The notes: generated by a model from the letters alone, not told the origin. DNA of 64,000 bases from Epiperipatus broadwayi (GCA_028023455.1 JAQFVV010000002.1:32061725-32125724); one strand, 5' to 3'; shown: positions 25,510-37,085, numbered from the stretch's first letter. Numbers and translations are program-made.

Positions 25510-26800
25510 CTCTTTGATTTTATTCATATATGTTTTATTTTTAAAAGCAGAAGTTAATAAATTTGACCATAATGTTAACAAAAAAAATTATAGTATTAGA
25601 TTACCCCACCGTGATCACATAACATCATTACATGTCCAAATCAACATTGTATTAGAATCATTTTGATATTCTAAAAATTATAAAGCAATTTTAAGATTTT
25701 AAAGCAGAACTTGATAAATTTACCAGAGATTAACAATTATTCATTCATGCTTTAAAAATAAATTTAAAAGAAAAAAGATTTTGTTGATTTTCTGAAGATT
25801 TTCTTTCAGATCATTGAATAACATTTTACATTCTTTCTTCTTATTAAAACCCATCTTTTAAATATTTTCAAAATTTCAAATATGATTTTTTAAAATGTTT
25901 TATATGTATAAAATTAAATTAAAAAGAAAACTAGTTGAATCTATTGAATTTTAGTATAAAATAAAGAATTTATATAGAAATGAAAGGTTGAATATTGACA
26001 AAAATTTCCACCAGGTTTAATAATTGTTTAAAAATAAATAAATAATTTCTGAAATTATTTTTTATATCTTATCTGTTCTATGAATTACTTGTATGTGTGA
26101 CTGATTTCATCATAGGTTTGTCTCTTAGGAATATGTCAGAATTTTCTAGTGAAATTATTTAATAATAGAATGAATTAAGATGTATAGTTTCTCTTGTTCA
26201 CAACCTCTAGGTGAAAACACAGAAACTTCAACTATAACAATATTTGCAATATATATATATATATATGTGGACATCCAAATGGTTCTCTGCAGAATTATTT
26301 TGATGATACTAAAGTCATAAAAATCAACTTTAAAATCCACATACTTCAATTTACTTTATAAATTTAATAATTAGTTTATTGATGACCAGGACACCATGGG
26401 ACCTGATGATCCAAAGCAATGCTGATGATCAGCATTGATATAATTATCCCAATATTTCTGATATAGAACAATTTTTATAATTATTTTTAACACTTAAGTA
26501 TGGGTGTGGAGATAAAATATTGACGATTGCTTTTATAATATGCTCTAAGTTTGATGCTGGCTAGATAATGAGTAGTTTAAGAGTTTGCATTTTATCTTTT
26601 AAATCCATTCACAATAGCTTACTGTTCATTCTTGATGAATTTTGGTGGAGATACTATGTTTATCATTTATAATCACTTGTATTAATTCAATGCTGTGTTT
26701 TTTTCCCCTCATTTTTTATAATCAGTAAAAAACAGGAATACTTTTTCTGATGGTCACTGATGTTTGTTTTCAGATTGATGATTTCCATCCCCCTCTCCTA
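25510..26800. other. Unassigned DNA
   Basis: No gene recognised. Contains an AT microsatellite at about 26250-26267 and a small palindrome at about 26417-26438. Confidence 0.4.
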
Positions 26801-27002
26801 TACCCTTAACCATGCCATTACAATATATAATTACATATACAATAAATTCCACTAAACATCTCATGTTCACCATTTCCTATGATTACACAAGCTGTAAAAA
26901 CAGTGACAAAACTCTCCATACAGTACTGCCACCAAGTGCGAGCCATAGTAATCAATGGATGCAGGGGGGTTTATGCATAAAATCTTTATCTAGTGTCTAC
27001 TC

Positions 27003-27061
27003 ATCCAATATTTCCAAACTAGTTACTAGCTTGTACCTTTCATCAGTGAGGAGTCTTGGAT
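27003..27061 (-). ncRNA. Degenerate hammerhead (family A)
   Basis: CUGAUGA, stem I and ACUAGU are kept; GAAA reads GUAA. Confidence 0.6.
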
Positions 27062-27482
27062 CTGAGAGCATTGTGCCTAGATCTTAGGATCTAATACATG
27101 GGATCAAATGCAACTCTCCAGAAACAACCTTTTACCTTTTTAGTTAATTATAAAGCTATGAGACCCAAATGAAAACAGATGTTTTCAATCCAAGCTCATT
27201 TGCTTGTATAGTCATATACATCTGTACCTGGTATACATCTGTACCTGGTTCAAGATTTACACATTTTAGTGTTTTTGTTTTTTTAAAAACCATAGTCACC
27301 ATCACCCAATGGGTAGAAATTGTATTAAATCACTAAACATCACATGTTCACCATTTCCTATGATTACCCAAATTGTTAAAACAATGATAAACTCTCCATA
27401 CAGTAGTGCAATCCAGTGCAAACCATATTAATGAATGGATGCCATAAGGTTTGTGGATAAAATTCTTATATAGTGCTACTCA

Positions 27483-27540
27483 GCCAATATTTCCAGACTA
27501 ATTTCTAGCTTGTGGCTTTCATCAATGAGGAGTCTTGGAT
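27483..27540 (-). ncRNA. Degenerate hammerhead (family A)
   Basis: GAAA and stem II AGC/GCU are kept; the core reads UUGAUGA (C3 lost). It lies 480 bp from the motif at 27003. Confidence 0.6.
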
Positions 27541-27765
27541 CTAAGAGTACTGCATGTAGATCTTAGGATCTAATACAACCTTCTAGCAGCCACCTTTTAC
27601 CTTTTTAGTTAATATAAAGCTGAGTGCAAAATGAAAATAAATGTTTTCAATTCAAGCTCATTTGCTTATATAGTCATATAGATCTGAACCCAGTTCAGTA
27701 TCTATATATTTTTGTGTCTTTGGAGAATTGCATCAGATCCTAAGATCTAGATGCAGTGCTCTCAG

Positions 27766-27824
27766 ATCCAAGGCTTCTTATCGATGAAAGCCATAAGATA
27801 AAAACTCATCTGGGGATGTTGGAA
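27766..27824 (+). ncRNA. Degenerate hammerhead (family A, inverted unit)
   Basis: Distal stem I AUCCAA with UUGGAA and proximal stem are visible; the core reads UCGAUGA and GAAA reads AAAA. Inactive. Confidence 0.5.
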
Positions 27825-28310
27825 GAGTAGGCACTAGATAAGGATTTTATGCCCAAACATTTTTGCATCCATTGATTGCTATGGCTTGCACTAGGTGGCA
27901 CTACTGTATGAAAAAATGCCACTAAGATTACAGTTCAGTATCTCTCCACATACCTTTGACTATGTTAAATAATTAAGTAACTAATTTGTAAGATTAAATC
28001 AAAATTAAATACCCTGGACATATATAACACTTCCACTATTTAAATAACTCAGTTCAAAAATATGTATTAATTAGTTACAAATCTAATTTTTAACGTGAAA
28101 AGAATTGAAATATTTTACTAGTGCCAGCAGAAATAAACAACGCTTAAATAAAATTCATTGTAAAGTTTTAGACATAAAAAAATTCTTCGCTTACAAGAAT
28201 AATATTTTGCACATAAAAATTATATTAAATACACAATATCATCAAAAATGGAAATAATGAATTCCAATATGCTGTTACTTCATATAAATTACAATAACAA
28301 AAAAAATCAT

Positions 28311-28875
28311 ATAAAACAGCTAATATAAATAAACAATGAGGATTGCCAATTCCTCAACAAGCTTTGTGATAAATGCTTAGCTAGAGAAAGCATTTAAAAT
28401 ATCTCTGTCAGGACCCTCTCCCCAAATCTCTAACCATGGTTTCGTGCTCTGGCACTCCTCAGAGAGGTGCTAGAGTAGGTTCAGACACTAGATCTAAAAA
28501 AAACCAACTCAAAGCCAGCATTTAACTTAAAAGTTATCTATTGTGTGGAAAATCTGAAATTTTCAGACACCTACATGTCTTCAAACCCAGCTGTCCAACT
28601 CAAATAGCTATATGGGGCTGAGAGATCTTCAGCCACACCATATATTAGTAGTTTTAGCAATATAACATTGCATAAGACTTAAGGCAGAGACTATAAATAG
28701 TCAAAATAAGAGTCATAGATCACATGACCCTATGCTCTTAAGCTTGTAAGTTATAAACAATGAGGAGTGCCAATTCCTCAACAACTTTAGCTTGTTGAGG
28801 AATTGGCAATCCTCATTGTTTATAACTTACAAGCTTAAGAGCATAGGGTCATGTGATCTATGTCTCTTATTTTAG
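28311..28875. repeat. Family C repeat with ribozyme and terminal palindrome
   Basis: Contains the family C block order (AGAGAAAGCATTTAAAAT, hammerhead, CAGACACTAGATCTAAA, GTCTTCAAACCCAGCTGTCC). It ends in a near-perfect palindrome (about 28690-28870) with arms including AACAATGAGGA.TGCCAATTCC and GATCACATGACC. Confidence 0.7.
28413..28476 (-). ncRNA. Hammerhead ribozyme, intact core (family C)
   Basis: Minus strand: distal stem I ACUCU/AGGGU, proximal stem I CUCU/AGAG, CUGAGGA, stem II GUGC-CAGA-GCAC (4 perfect pairs), GAAA, palindromic stem III ACCAUGGU, U17. All essential residues are present; position 7 is G, a position that tolerates change. Among the best candidates in the window. Confidence 0.78.
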
Positions 28876-28914
28876 CTAATATAAATGTATATAATTAACT
28901 GTGAATTTTGAAAT

Positions 28915-29201
28915 ATGATTTATTGCGGTCATACAGGGAAACAGAAATAAGAGCCAAAGAACATAACAATGCAATTAATAGACAAAATAATTGATCTACT
29001 TTGTACATTCATTATTTAACACATGGTCATAAAATAGATGCTATGAAAAATATTAAACCTTTAAATTATATTAAAATTCAAAGAGAAGACAAATATATGA
29101 AACATATTACATTAAACATAAATAAATGTACGAATATTTACAAAACTTTGATAAATTTAGTTAACAACTATTCAATTCGAAATGAATGGGGAATTATATA
29201 A
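28915..29201 (+). pseudogene. Penelope-like element, GIY-YIG endonuclease domain, 5'-truncated
   Basis: A frame starting near 28920 reads YCGHTGK (GIY-YIG second motif, from Y.G.T.R), then EHNNA-like, and continues with one stop into HYLTHGHKIDAMKN and a region ending NEWGII at a natural stop. The order (Y.G.T, R..EH, H....GH.ID) is the C-terminal endonuclease domain of PLE proteins. In-frame stops and the missing RT make it a dead fragment. 3' sequence to about 29470 carries the pseudo-LTR motif. Confidence 0.75.
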
Positions 29202-29404
29202 AACAATATATATATATTAATTGTTTTATATATTATGTTATATAGTCTATTTTTTAAAGTTATATTGGCTCTCTATATGAAAGTCTTGTTCTATTTTACT
29301 AATGTTTTACTTTTGTTATTGTTGTTGTTTTATTTCTATTATAGAACCCTAGATAAGTGTTGTATATGTAATAATTCGTTATTGTAATAATATATTATTA
29401 ACAT

Positions 29405-29465
29405 TTGAAAAGGGCACTAAGCCATGTGCCGAAAAAGGTTGTTTATATATGATTAATATATTAAT
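29405..29465 (+). ncRNA. Hammerhead-like relic in PLE 3' end
   Basis: UUGAAAA, stem GGCAC/GUGCC and GAAA in hammerhead order, but the first box is degraded. Inferred derivative of the PLE pseudo-LTR ribozyme. Confidence 0.35.
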
Positions 29466-29774
29466 ATTAACTGTTTTATATATTTTTGTTGTAATTAAAT
29501 ACACAATTCTTCATCTTCAGAATTCTAGAATATGAATGATGGTAATATAGTGTAATATATTGATCCATATGGTATTTATCAATGAGAGGAAGAAAAATTA
29601 AAGAATTAAGAAATAAAATGTTCACATTTATTATTGAATTCATGTCTACAAAAAATGACAAATCAAATGTGTGAGAAAATGCAAATCCATAACAAATGAT
29701 GTTTGTTTTTGAATTTAAGCAGTCTGAATTTATTGTTAAATTTATGGCCAGTATATATTATTATTTATTTTTAT

Positions 29775-30430
29775 GGTACTTGTGAGTTTTCAAGTAAACC
29801 AAGATGGCAGCCTGTATTTTTGATAAATCTACAGTTTCGAGAGCCCCCAAAAAATGTTTACAAAAAAATGCCTCCTAGGAAATATATTTAATAATTATAT
29901 TTTATTTTTTATTACTGTTATTTTAAAAAACAAAATCACTGTGAAAAAATTGATTACAATAATTAGTTTTTTCTCTTTTTTTGGATTAACTTATTAAAAG
30001 CTAAATGAAAAATTTATATAAATACAATATTTACACTTTATTCATGGTGTGCAATCATATTGTGATCATTAATGCACACTTTTCGAGAGAGTAAGATCCC
30101 ATATTTTTGTAAATAGTCCACTGCATCATGTTCTGTAACAGGAAGGTCCCAAATTTTTATCTTTATCACAATTTACTAAAAAATACTACTGAGAAAAAGA
30201 AGCACGCTGAATTGAACCAAAGTATGACAATGTTAAGATCATCTTCTCGCTTCCCACATTATAGCTTCTTAATGTAATTTATTCTTTTTTTTTAAATTTA
30301 ACAATCAATTTATTAATTTTGTTTTAATTTAACAACTAATATATCTTTAGAAGATTGTAGGCCCATGAAACTGTACATGTATCAAAAATATAGAGTGCCA
30401 TCTTGGTTTACTTGAAAACTCACAATTACC
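29775..30430. mobile_element. MITE with about 80-bp TIRs and 8-bp TSD, copy 1
   Basis: 656 bp, ends GGTACTTGTGAG...CACAATTACC, flanked by perfect duplications ATTTTTAT (29767-29774, 30431-30438). TIRs run about 80 bp and include AAGTAAACCAAGATGGCAGC. Eight-bp TSDs occur in hAT, P and Merlin; the superfamily is undecided. No transposase. Confidence 0.85.
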
Positions 30431-30574
30431 ATTTTTATTTGGTAACACTTTATGCATAGATTGTCTTTTGCTTTCTTTTATTTAATATAGATTTTTTATT
30501 GAAAAATATATTATTTACTTCATTTTATTTAATATACACTTGTAACAGTAAATTCAAAATGATATAAAGTCAAC

Positions 30575-31153
30575 ATGGATAGCTCCTACCGGGATATTCC
30601 TAAAAACTTGGAAAACAAATTAGAAGCTCCGTTGAAAATGAAATATGGTAAGGATGCCTACACATTTTTTAACAGCAGGTATACGTCACTAATAGATTTG
30701 TTCTTTGTATTGAATAGTAAAGCAAAAGACTCATTCATTGAAACTTCTCTAGTAGGCTTTTCTGATCAACTAAGAATACTATTGGAGATAAAAAATTATG
30801 ATGCAATAAAAGATAAGGCCTATGTCTTTTCTATTAAAAAGAACATTATGAGTCAGATAAACTTTACAGTTGATCAAATGTCTAACATTTTGATAGTATC
30901 AAACTACTATACAAGTCAATCAAAGCTACCTCCATGTATTGCATGGAATAAAATGAAAAAATTTATCTCAAGCCTATGCCGTAATAACGCAAATAATATG
31001 TTAACACAAAATCAAATGAAAAATAGAATTATTAAAATCAATAAAATACTAAGTACTACATCCAGCCACAGAGAAAATAATGATTTAGTGAAGAAACTAC
31101 AACTAGAATACAATAATATATATAAAAGAATGCAGGAAGAAACATATACATGA
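30575..31153 (+). pseudogene. LINE ORF2 fragment: endonuclease end and linker
   Basis: 192 codons. Residues about 35-75 match the end of an AP-endonuclease: SRYTSLIDLFFV (SR.D.f.v) and GFSDQ where the family has SDH, so the catalytic His is lost. The following WNKMKKFI segment fits the 'W...K..i' linker. The ATG is not the original start; the reading frame is simply open from the truncation. Confidence 0.75.
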
Positions 31154-31596
31154 AGAATAAGAAAATTAATTCCAGATCTTAACAAAATAGTGAAGCCAAC
31201 AATTAACTATTGAAAATATACATCCCTCACACCAATGGTATCCCATTGATGATGACAGCCAAAGACTCGGTGATATCAGATGATGAGGTGGATCAACATA
31301 TGGTTGTGACATTAAAAGAAATCATGGGCAAACAAAGGATTGAGAGTGAACAATTCTCAATGCAATTAAAGCAAACTATGAATGGTTACATCTCACATCA
31401 GCAGGTCTTTGTTGATTAAAGTTACAAACAGTATTAGCAAATGATGAAATCTCAGCATCAATGTATAAGCAAATTGTTTATCTTCTGATTGGCCCTTTAT
31501 TAAAATTTTATAATCAAATGTGCTCAGGGATTTTCGACTGGCCATATATTAACAACAGAATAATCTTCAGTATTAAAAAAGAAAAGAATATGAAAA

Positions 31597-32007
31597 ATGC
31601 CCCATTTTGAAGAATTAAGAAATATAACAATTGAGAATGTTGATGCTAAAATTATTGCTAGAATATTACAAAAAAAATTATTTAGAAATGTCAGTAACAA
31701 GATATCAACAGCGCATCATGCAGTAAAAGGCAAAAGAGCAGTAAATGCGGCTATTAAAATCCAAGAAGCTATCAAGCATTCCAGGACACATAATTTAACA
31801 CAGTATTTTGCATTACAAATTGATTTTAAATCTGCTTTTGATCTGGTTAACTGGTCTTATCTATTTAATACCCTAAAGGAGTTTATAGAAGATGATCAAT
31901 TATTATTGAATGCAATAAAAAATTACATTATGAATAATAGAATCTCTTATAAAAATTTTATAAGAAGATCAGAGTTTTTTGCCCCTGATAGAGGAATCCC
32001 GCAATGA
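31597..32007 (+). pseudogene. LINE reverse transcriptase fragment
   Basis: 136 codons with NVDAKIIARILQKKL (family: YRPISL.N.DYKI.AKIL..RL), HHAVKGKRAVNAA and the palm motif A IDFKSAFDLVNW holding the first catalytic Asp. It ends at RGIPQ followed by a stop where GSPL should continue; SPLAAL follows in the same frame, so a Gly codon has become TGA. Confidence 0.82.
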
Positions 32008-32447
32008 TCACCTTTGGCAGCACTGTGTAGGTCCCATGATAAAAGAAATAGAGGCACTAATAAATGGAATTTACCTGCCCCAATTGGGAGTTTCAATAAA
32101 GGTCATGGCATTTATAGATATTATAATAATTTTTGAAAACTGTTATAATATTGATGTTGTAATGAATATAATCAGAAAATTTCCAGACAATTGGAGCGTT
32201 AATTCAAGTAAATAAATCAGCAGCTTGGCAATTGGCAACAGGGAAAAAAATTCCCAATGAGTTTGTAGCCCTGCCTAAGTCCTTCCTTGGCCTTCCATTA
32301 TATTTATCAAAAACTAAGATGAATGGACTATTAAACCAATTAGTCACAAGGAAAATAGAGGAAAGAATTAATGGTTTTATGTCTTTTAAACTCTATGAAA
32401 TAACTAAAACAATAAAATATTTAATGCAATTGCAATGGGAGTGCTAG
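31979..32447 (+). pseudogene. LINE RT motif C and thumb, two broken frames
   Basis: AFIDIIIIFEN at about 32108-32140 stands where AYADDI.IF is expected, so one catalytic Asp is lost. A second frame (32232-32447) carries KSFLGLPLYLSKTKMN and KIEERINGF, the conserved 'YLG.PL....' thumb of Tx1/L1 elements. Later text (about 32535-32650) keeps FIWGKK and the GGLNLIDPKAY motif. Confidence 0.72.
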
Positions 32448-32830
32448 GATATTATGGCACATGGTTAAAATTATATAATAAATCAAACCTAAAGATTATA
32501 CAGATGACAAAAAAATTCATATGGGGAAAGAAAACTTATCTCCTCTCTACCTCACTTTTATAGCTTCCAATAAATAAGGGTGGTCTCAATTTAATTGACC
32601 CAAAAGCTTATGTTCCATTTGCTACTGTTAAAGCTTATATGAATGTAGCCAAAGATCAATCATTCAATCTCCCAAATGGTGACATATTTATTATTAGCAG
32701 ATTGGGAGCTGAAAAAAGATCGTATCTTACTGATATGTTGATGGCATATAAGATGAACTTGATGTAACCACCCTAGATGGTATTAGATATAAAGATTTTT
32801 AAAAAAAGCAAATTACCAAAATGAAAATAA

Positions 32831-33324
32831 TTGGTTGAGCTGTTCAATGTCAAATGTTTTAAAAAAATTTCACTCAATCAGACATCAATGAGATTTATTT
32901 TTAAGTTAATCAATGGGATCCCACCTACAACTACCTATATTAATAAAAGACTGGGGTTGAGTTTGAATGAAACCTGTATTATGTATAACAGGGGCAGTGA
33001 AACTTTTATGCACTTATTTAAAGATTGCTACCCTTTAGAGAAATTAGAATGAAGGTCTTTCACAGGCCTATAATAAATCTCAAATATCTTATGAAAAAAT
33101 ATATTATAAACTTCAACCCGCACAATGCGAATGTAATGATCCATACGTTGAAATCATTGGGGGCAATAAGATGTTCACTTTTATTTGATAATAAGAAATT
33201 CAATTGGTTGAAAAAAATGGATAAAGATTGGGAGAACTACTTTAACTTATGCCTAAAATATTGGCCCCAAAAAACTTTCCAACGTGTATGGGGAGGAATT
33301 GCTCTCTCCAAATGTGAAATCTGA
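32831..33324 (+). pseudogene. LINE C-terminal region with Cys/His motif
   Basis: Two overlapping frames: the first has CIMYNRGSETFMHLFKDC, a degenerate form of the L1/Tx1 'C..C....ET..H...C' zinc motif with the second Cys changed to Tyr. The second (33025-33324) is the tail up to the stop. Confidence 0.68.
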
Positions 33325-33568
33325 GAGTAAAACATATAAGAAAGAATTGTAATGTTATTGTTAAAGAAAAAGGGTCTAAATCATAAACAGTGACAATTAA
33401 CAGGTGATAGGAAAATTAAGTGAACAAGATGTAATGTGTATAATGGACAAGTGAAGGATAATACTGTTCCTTTTTTGTTTTTGCTTGAACTAGAAATTTA
33501 TTTTGTAATTATGTAAATATGTTGTGTTTTAATAAAGTCTACTATTTAAAATAAATAAAAAAATAAAG

Positions 33569-33890
33569 CCAACATGGATAATGACAAAAATATTGGCACC
33601 AACAAGGACTTTGAGCATTCCATCATCAGATTTTCAATAATATGGATGGCTGAAGAGTTGAAGGGTATAAACCGAGTATTGATTATAAATGTGTGTGGAA
33701 GATGATAAATCTGGACCAACTGATGAGTGCTGATTTAGCATGTAATACATATATTGGAAATCATTTATCTTTTCATATGTATGTAGTCATGTGTCTCGGT
33801 GATATAGGATGGAATGGATAGTTGAAGGGAACTTGAAAATCTGTGTTCAAATCCCCTCAATAAATATCTACTTCTAATAAATAAATAATT
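33569..33890 (+). repeat. Family B ribozyme SINE-like repeat, copy 1
   Basis: About 320 bp: AACATGGATAATGAC head, CATCATCAGATTTTC, hammerhead region, ATGTAGTCATGTG, and a pol III B-box-like TGTTCAAATC near the 3' end. An internal part (GAGAAGATTGAAGCCT...) is missing relative to 35.2 kb. Confidence 0.65.
33701..33768 (+). ncRNA. Degenerate hammerhead (family B)
   Basis: CUGAUGAG and a stem II UGCUG/UAGCA are kept; GAAA reads GUAA. Confidence 0.55.
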
Positions 33891-34479
33891 GTTCATTAAT
33901 TAATATTTAAAAATAAAGACTAACCAATCAATCATCTTCATCATTGGGGATTTCTCTTACCTAAAAATAATTTTAAAAATAAAATTATACTGGAACTATA
34001 AAAAATGTCATTTAAATAAAGATTACATAGAATTTATTTGAAATAATATATTCTAGAATAATAGCACAAAAGATGTAACACTATCTGCTTCGTATGCAAT
34101 TTAGGGATTTGAGTCATAAATTCTGATGATGATAATATAAAGATAACAAAACTATGAGAAAAAATTATGAAATAAAAATATATTAAAATGAATGCAGTAT
34201 CATCTATATTTATACTCGAATGTCTGTATAACGATAAGATTTTACTTTTTCTCTATGATATAGAATTAAATAAGACATTTGCAGCTGATTTTATATCCTA
34301 AAGAAAAGGTAAAACCTTTGCATTATGCAAATGTTCAAACGTTTTGAATATTTTTAATTACAAATATAAACAAAAGAAATAATACTTCTGTAGTGTTATT
34401 TTCACTACACCACTCTCACCAATTAAGCTATGGTAATTCTCGATCTATATACAGCAAACATAATAACCATATGTGTAAG

Positions 34480-34540
34480 AGATTGTGGTCTGGGATAACT
34501 GATGAGTGCTGGTGCAGCATTAAATGTGCATCTTGGGGAT
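34480..34540 (+). ncRNA. Degenerate hammerhead (family B fragment)
   Basis: CUGAUGAG and stem II UGCUG/CAGCA are perfect; GAAA reads UAAA. The surrounding family B repeat is short (about 34455-34560). The stretch 33891-34455 holds nothing else I recognise. Confidence 0.55.
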
Positions 34541-34784
34541 GTCTTTAGTCATATGTTTATGATTACACCCCTCTACAAGGTATTATAAGTGAATAGAAAC
34601 CAGTCTGTACTTTGTGTGAGAGTGACGTGATGAAAATTACACTATAGAAATATTATTCATTAAATGGAGTTCAATCTGAAGTCATTTTGTACTTTAATAA
34701 GTGCAGTCCATACAGTTAAGATGACCTGAACATATGTCTATTTTAAAAGGAACCTAATTTTACACTAACAAATCCTTAAAGAAA

Positions 34785-35120
34785 CTAATGCAGAAGAAGG
34801 ATGGGCAGCATACAGGCTGAATCTGTAATATTTAAATACAAAGATAGTATATATACTCAAGCTAGATGTAATTATAGGGGATTTGAACTCAGACTTTCAA
34901 GCTCTGTTCAGCATGAAATACATATAATGGAGATCATTTATATTTTTCACATTTATGTGGTCATGTGTATCAATTGTATGAGATAGAGTGCATGACTAAA
35001 GAGAGTTGAAAGTCTAGGTTTAAATTTCCTCTAATTACATTTCACTTAAGTATATATATTATACTTGTACTTAAATTTTACAGATTCAGCCTGTATTCTG
35101 CCATCCATCTTCTCTGTGTT
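34785..35120. repeat. Foldback containing half of family B
   Basis: Arms about 34785-34905 and 35000-35120 are inverted (GGATGGGCAGCATACAGGCT against AGCCTGTATTCTGCCATCC; TTGAACTCAGACTTTCAA against TTGAAAGTCTAGGTTTAA). The loop keeps the 3' half of a family B hammerhead (CAGCATGAAATAC) without its 5' half. The ORFs 34801-34986 and 35046-35420 are products of this symmetry, not genes. Confidence 0.7.
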
Positions 35121-35170
35121 TAAATGATCATAAGGTCCTACATATGAGGGATCAGAATGACCTATAGTTG

Positions 35171-35515
35171 ACATGGATATGATAACAATATTGGCAAACA
35201 AGGGCTTTGAACATACCATCATCAGATTTTCCATGTTATGGATGGCTGAAGAGTTGGAGAGTGGAGAAGATTGAAGCCTATACATTAAAGTTTGAAGACT
35301 TGTTATCTTAATATAAACTGAGCACTGATTATATGTGTGTGGGAGATGATGATCCGAACCAACTGATGAGTGGTGGTTCAGCATAAAATATTTATATTGG
35401 AGATCATTGATCTTTTTCACATGTATGTGGTCATGTGTATCAGTTATATAAGATGGAGTGGATTACTGACAGGAGCTTAAAAATCTGGGTTCAAATTCTC
35501 TCTAAATAAACCATA
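35171..35515 (+). repeat. Family B ribozyme SINE-like repeat, copy 2 (longest)
   Basis: About 345 bp, from GACATGGATATGA to a GGGTTCAAATTC B-box-like end. It has the full internal order including GAGTTGGAGAGTGGAGAAGA. Confidence 0.7.
35345..35410 (+). ncRNA. Degenerate hammerhead (family B)
   Basis: Distal stem I GAUGAUC/GAUCAUU and proximal CCAA/UUGG are perfect and CUGAUGAG is intact, but GAAA reads AAAA. Confidence 0.6.
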
Positions 35516-35769
35516 CATAAATATATAAAACTTATAGTTAGCTTACAACATAGTTAGCATTAGTATTTATAATAAGAATTTTGAAAAAAAAATGAAAGCC
35601 TTATTAAAGTCACACCAACATTAATGTTCCCATGTTATATATATTTATATAATTATAATGTTTACTTAATAAATTATTTATCATAAATATTTCGATGTTT
35701 TAAATTCTAACTATAAAATACTATTGAAGATGGCCGACATGCCATAAGCTAGCTTTAGTTTTTATTTAT

Positions 35770-36290
35770 TTATATGAGGTGTAACAATTTAATTCCTGAA
35801 ATGGTCATGTGGGGTCACCCATGGCCTAATTATATCGAAATCACATGACTATTGAACCTTTATGTTTGAACATATTTAAACTAATTATGTGTGTAACTTC
35901 TAAACTGATAGAGCTACTTATTAGGTAGCTATTAAAAAATAATAAACATCCATGCATACATTTTTGCATAAAAATAGATCGTACTGCACTTATTGTGAGA
36001 CTTTTTGGCCAAAAAATCAATTACACAACTAGACGATCCTGCCTATTCACCTGACATAAATCCCTGTGATTTTTGGTTTTTTCCCAAAATTAAAAACTGC
36101 ATTGAAAGAAAGAAGATTTTCTAATATAACTGATATCCAAAAAAACATGAGACTGCTGCTCAACAGTATTCCCAAAAATGAGTTCCAGGTTTGCTTTCAG
36201 AAATGGGAACACCATTTTAATCAGTGTATAAATCCACAATGAGACTACTTTGAAAGGGACAGTAGCCCCTAGTGTACCCTTCCACATAAA
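35770..36290 (+). mobile_element. mariner-like transposon relic, internally deleted
   Basis: The start, GAGGTGTAACAATTTAATTCC, may be the 5' terminal repeat; about 36005-36250 encodes the C-terminal catalytic part of a mariner transposase in two frames. Frame one: FLAKKSITQ then DDPAYSPDINPCDFWFFPKI, holding the third catalytic Asp of D,D34D (SPD..PCD). Frame two: DIQKNMRLLLNSIPKNEFQ, CFQKWEHHFNQC, DYFERD, the usual mariner tail. The N-terminal DNA-binding part is gone. Confidence 0.82.
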
Positions 36291-36760
36291 TAAATAATCA
36301 ATCAAAATAAGATATTTATCAAACCAGCTTTCATCTCCATTGAGACTTTCTCAAGATATTATATTGTATAATTCACATAACCAATTACCTATATCTACTC
36401 CGTCTACTGGACATTATTTTCATTAAATTGCACTTTTTTAAAACATATACTTACATACTATAAATAAATAAATTTAATATATTTTACATCTTACAAATAC
36501 ATATAATTAACAATATTCAATTAAACATTAATTCTTATTAAGTGCATGGTCAGCACATAATGGTAATCCTTCTCATATTTTCTTTTCTTCACATTTTGTT
36601 ATATGCCCTGTATCCAAATAATGCAAATATCCATATCTTTTCTATTAATGGCTTGATCATGTTCCTTACTTCTCTCAATCGCCATTCTTCCTGTCTGTTC
36701 TATATATATTTATTACACTTTCTACGGCTAATTTTATAAACTAACCCGAATGTACTACTA
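36290..36760 (-). mobile_element. Penelope-like fragment: GIY-YIG end plus pseudo-LTR
   Basis: Minus strand 36760-36541 reads a broken GIY-YIG domain (CNKYI..., RQEEWRLRE, HDQAIN-like text). 36290-36480 is a copy of the pseudo-LTR seen at 47.4, 60.3 and 61.2 kb (AAACCAGCTTTCATCTCCATTGAGACTTTCTCAAGATAT). Stops and shifts throughout. Confidence 0.6.
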
Positions 36761-36984
36761 ACGTCATTTCACAGTTTTACATTATTCAACCATTTACCTA
36801 AACACTTTCACAAGTATATTTTATGAAAGTGCACTGCTAAAATTAAATTCTCATACTTTGTATATTGATATTTTGAAAATTATGGAGTTCATTCCAGTGT
36901 TGTTGTGTTTATTATATAAATTGTTTGTCTGAAAGTTTATGGTAGTGACATTTAATTGTAATCATATTGTTAAACATTCAACCT

Positions 36985-37085
36985 TTATTTATTAATAATT
37001 GAATGTATTTGAAAAGTTTAAACAATATTTACATTTTTTAAAAACATTAAACAATTAAAACTAGATGATGGGAATACAACATATA
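36985..37085 (+). repeat. 3' tail fragment of the 42.6-kb LINE family
   Basis: Matches the tails at 560-695 and 45.88-45.97 kb (TTGAATGTATTTGAAAAGTTTAAA ... AACAATTAAAACTAGATGATG). Confidence 0.4.

Larger units (their letters stand above)
26830..27940. repeat. Family A tandem ribozyme repeat with inverted third unit
   Basis: Two direct units (about 26830-27330 and 27331-27720), each with a minus-strand hammerhead, then an inverted unit (about 27721-27940) with a plus-strand hammerhead. Same design as 1361-2240. Confidence 0.7.
30540..33560 (+). mobile_element. Tx1/L1-like LINE, 5'-truncated and decayed
   Basis: Non-LTR retrotransposon starting inside the endonuclease domain and running to a poly-A-like AATAAATAAAAAAATAAA end. 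Pieces in order: endonuclease C-terminus and linker (30575-31153), damaged linker (31154-31596), RT fingers and palm (31597-32007), RT motif C region (about 32010-32215), thumb (32232-32447), and a C-terminal region with a Cys-His remnant (32831-33324). Frames are split by stops and shifts. It abuts the MITE upstream and a family B repeat downstream. Confidence 0.85.

Noticed and set aside
26390-26445. Possible hammerhead (CUGAUGAUCC and CUGAUGAUCAGC)
   Set aside because: No GAAA box follows at a usable distance. Only a small AATGCTGA/TCAGCATT palindrome remains.
26812-27087. 91-codon ORF as a gene
   Set aside because: It is the translation of a family A repeat crossing a ribozyme motif; similar but broken frames occur in other copies.
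35046-35420. 124-codon minus ORF as a gene
   Set aside because: Antisense of family B and its foldback arm; its partner 34801-34986 shares peptide only because of the inverted repeat.
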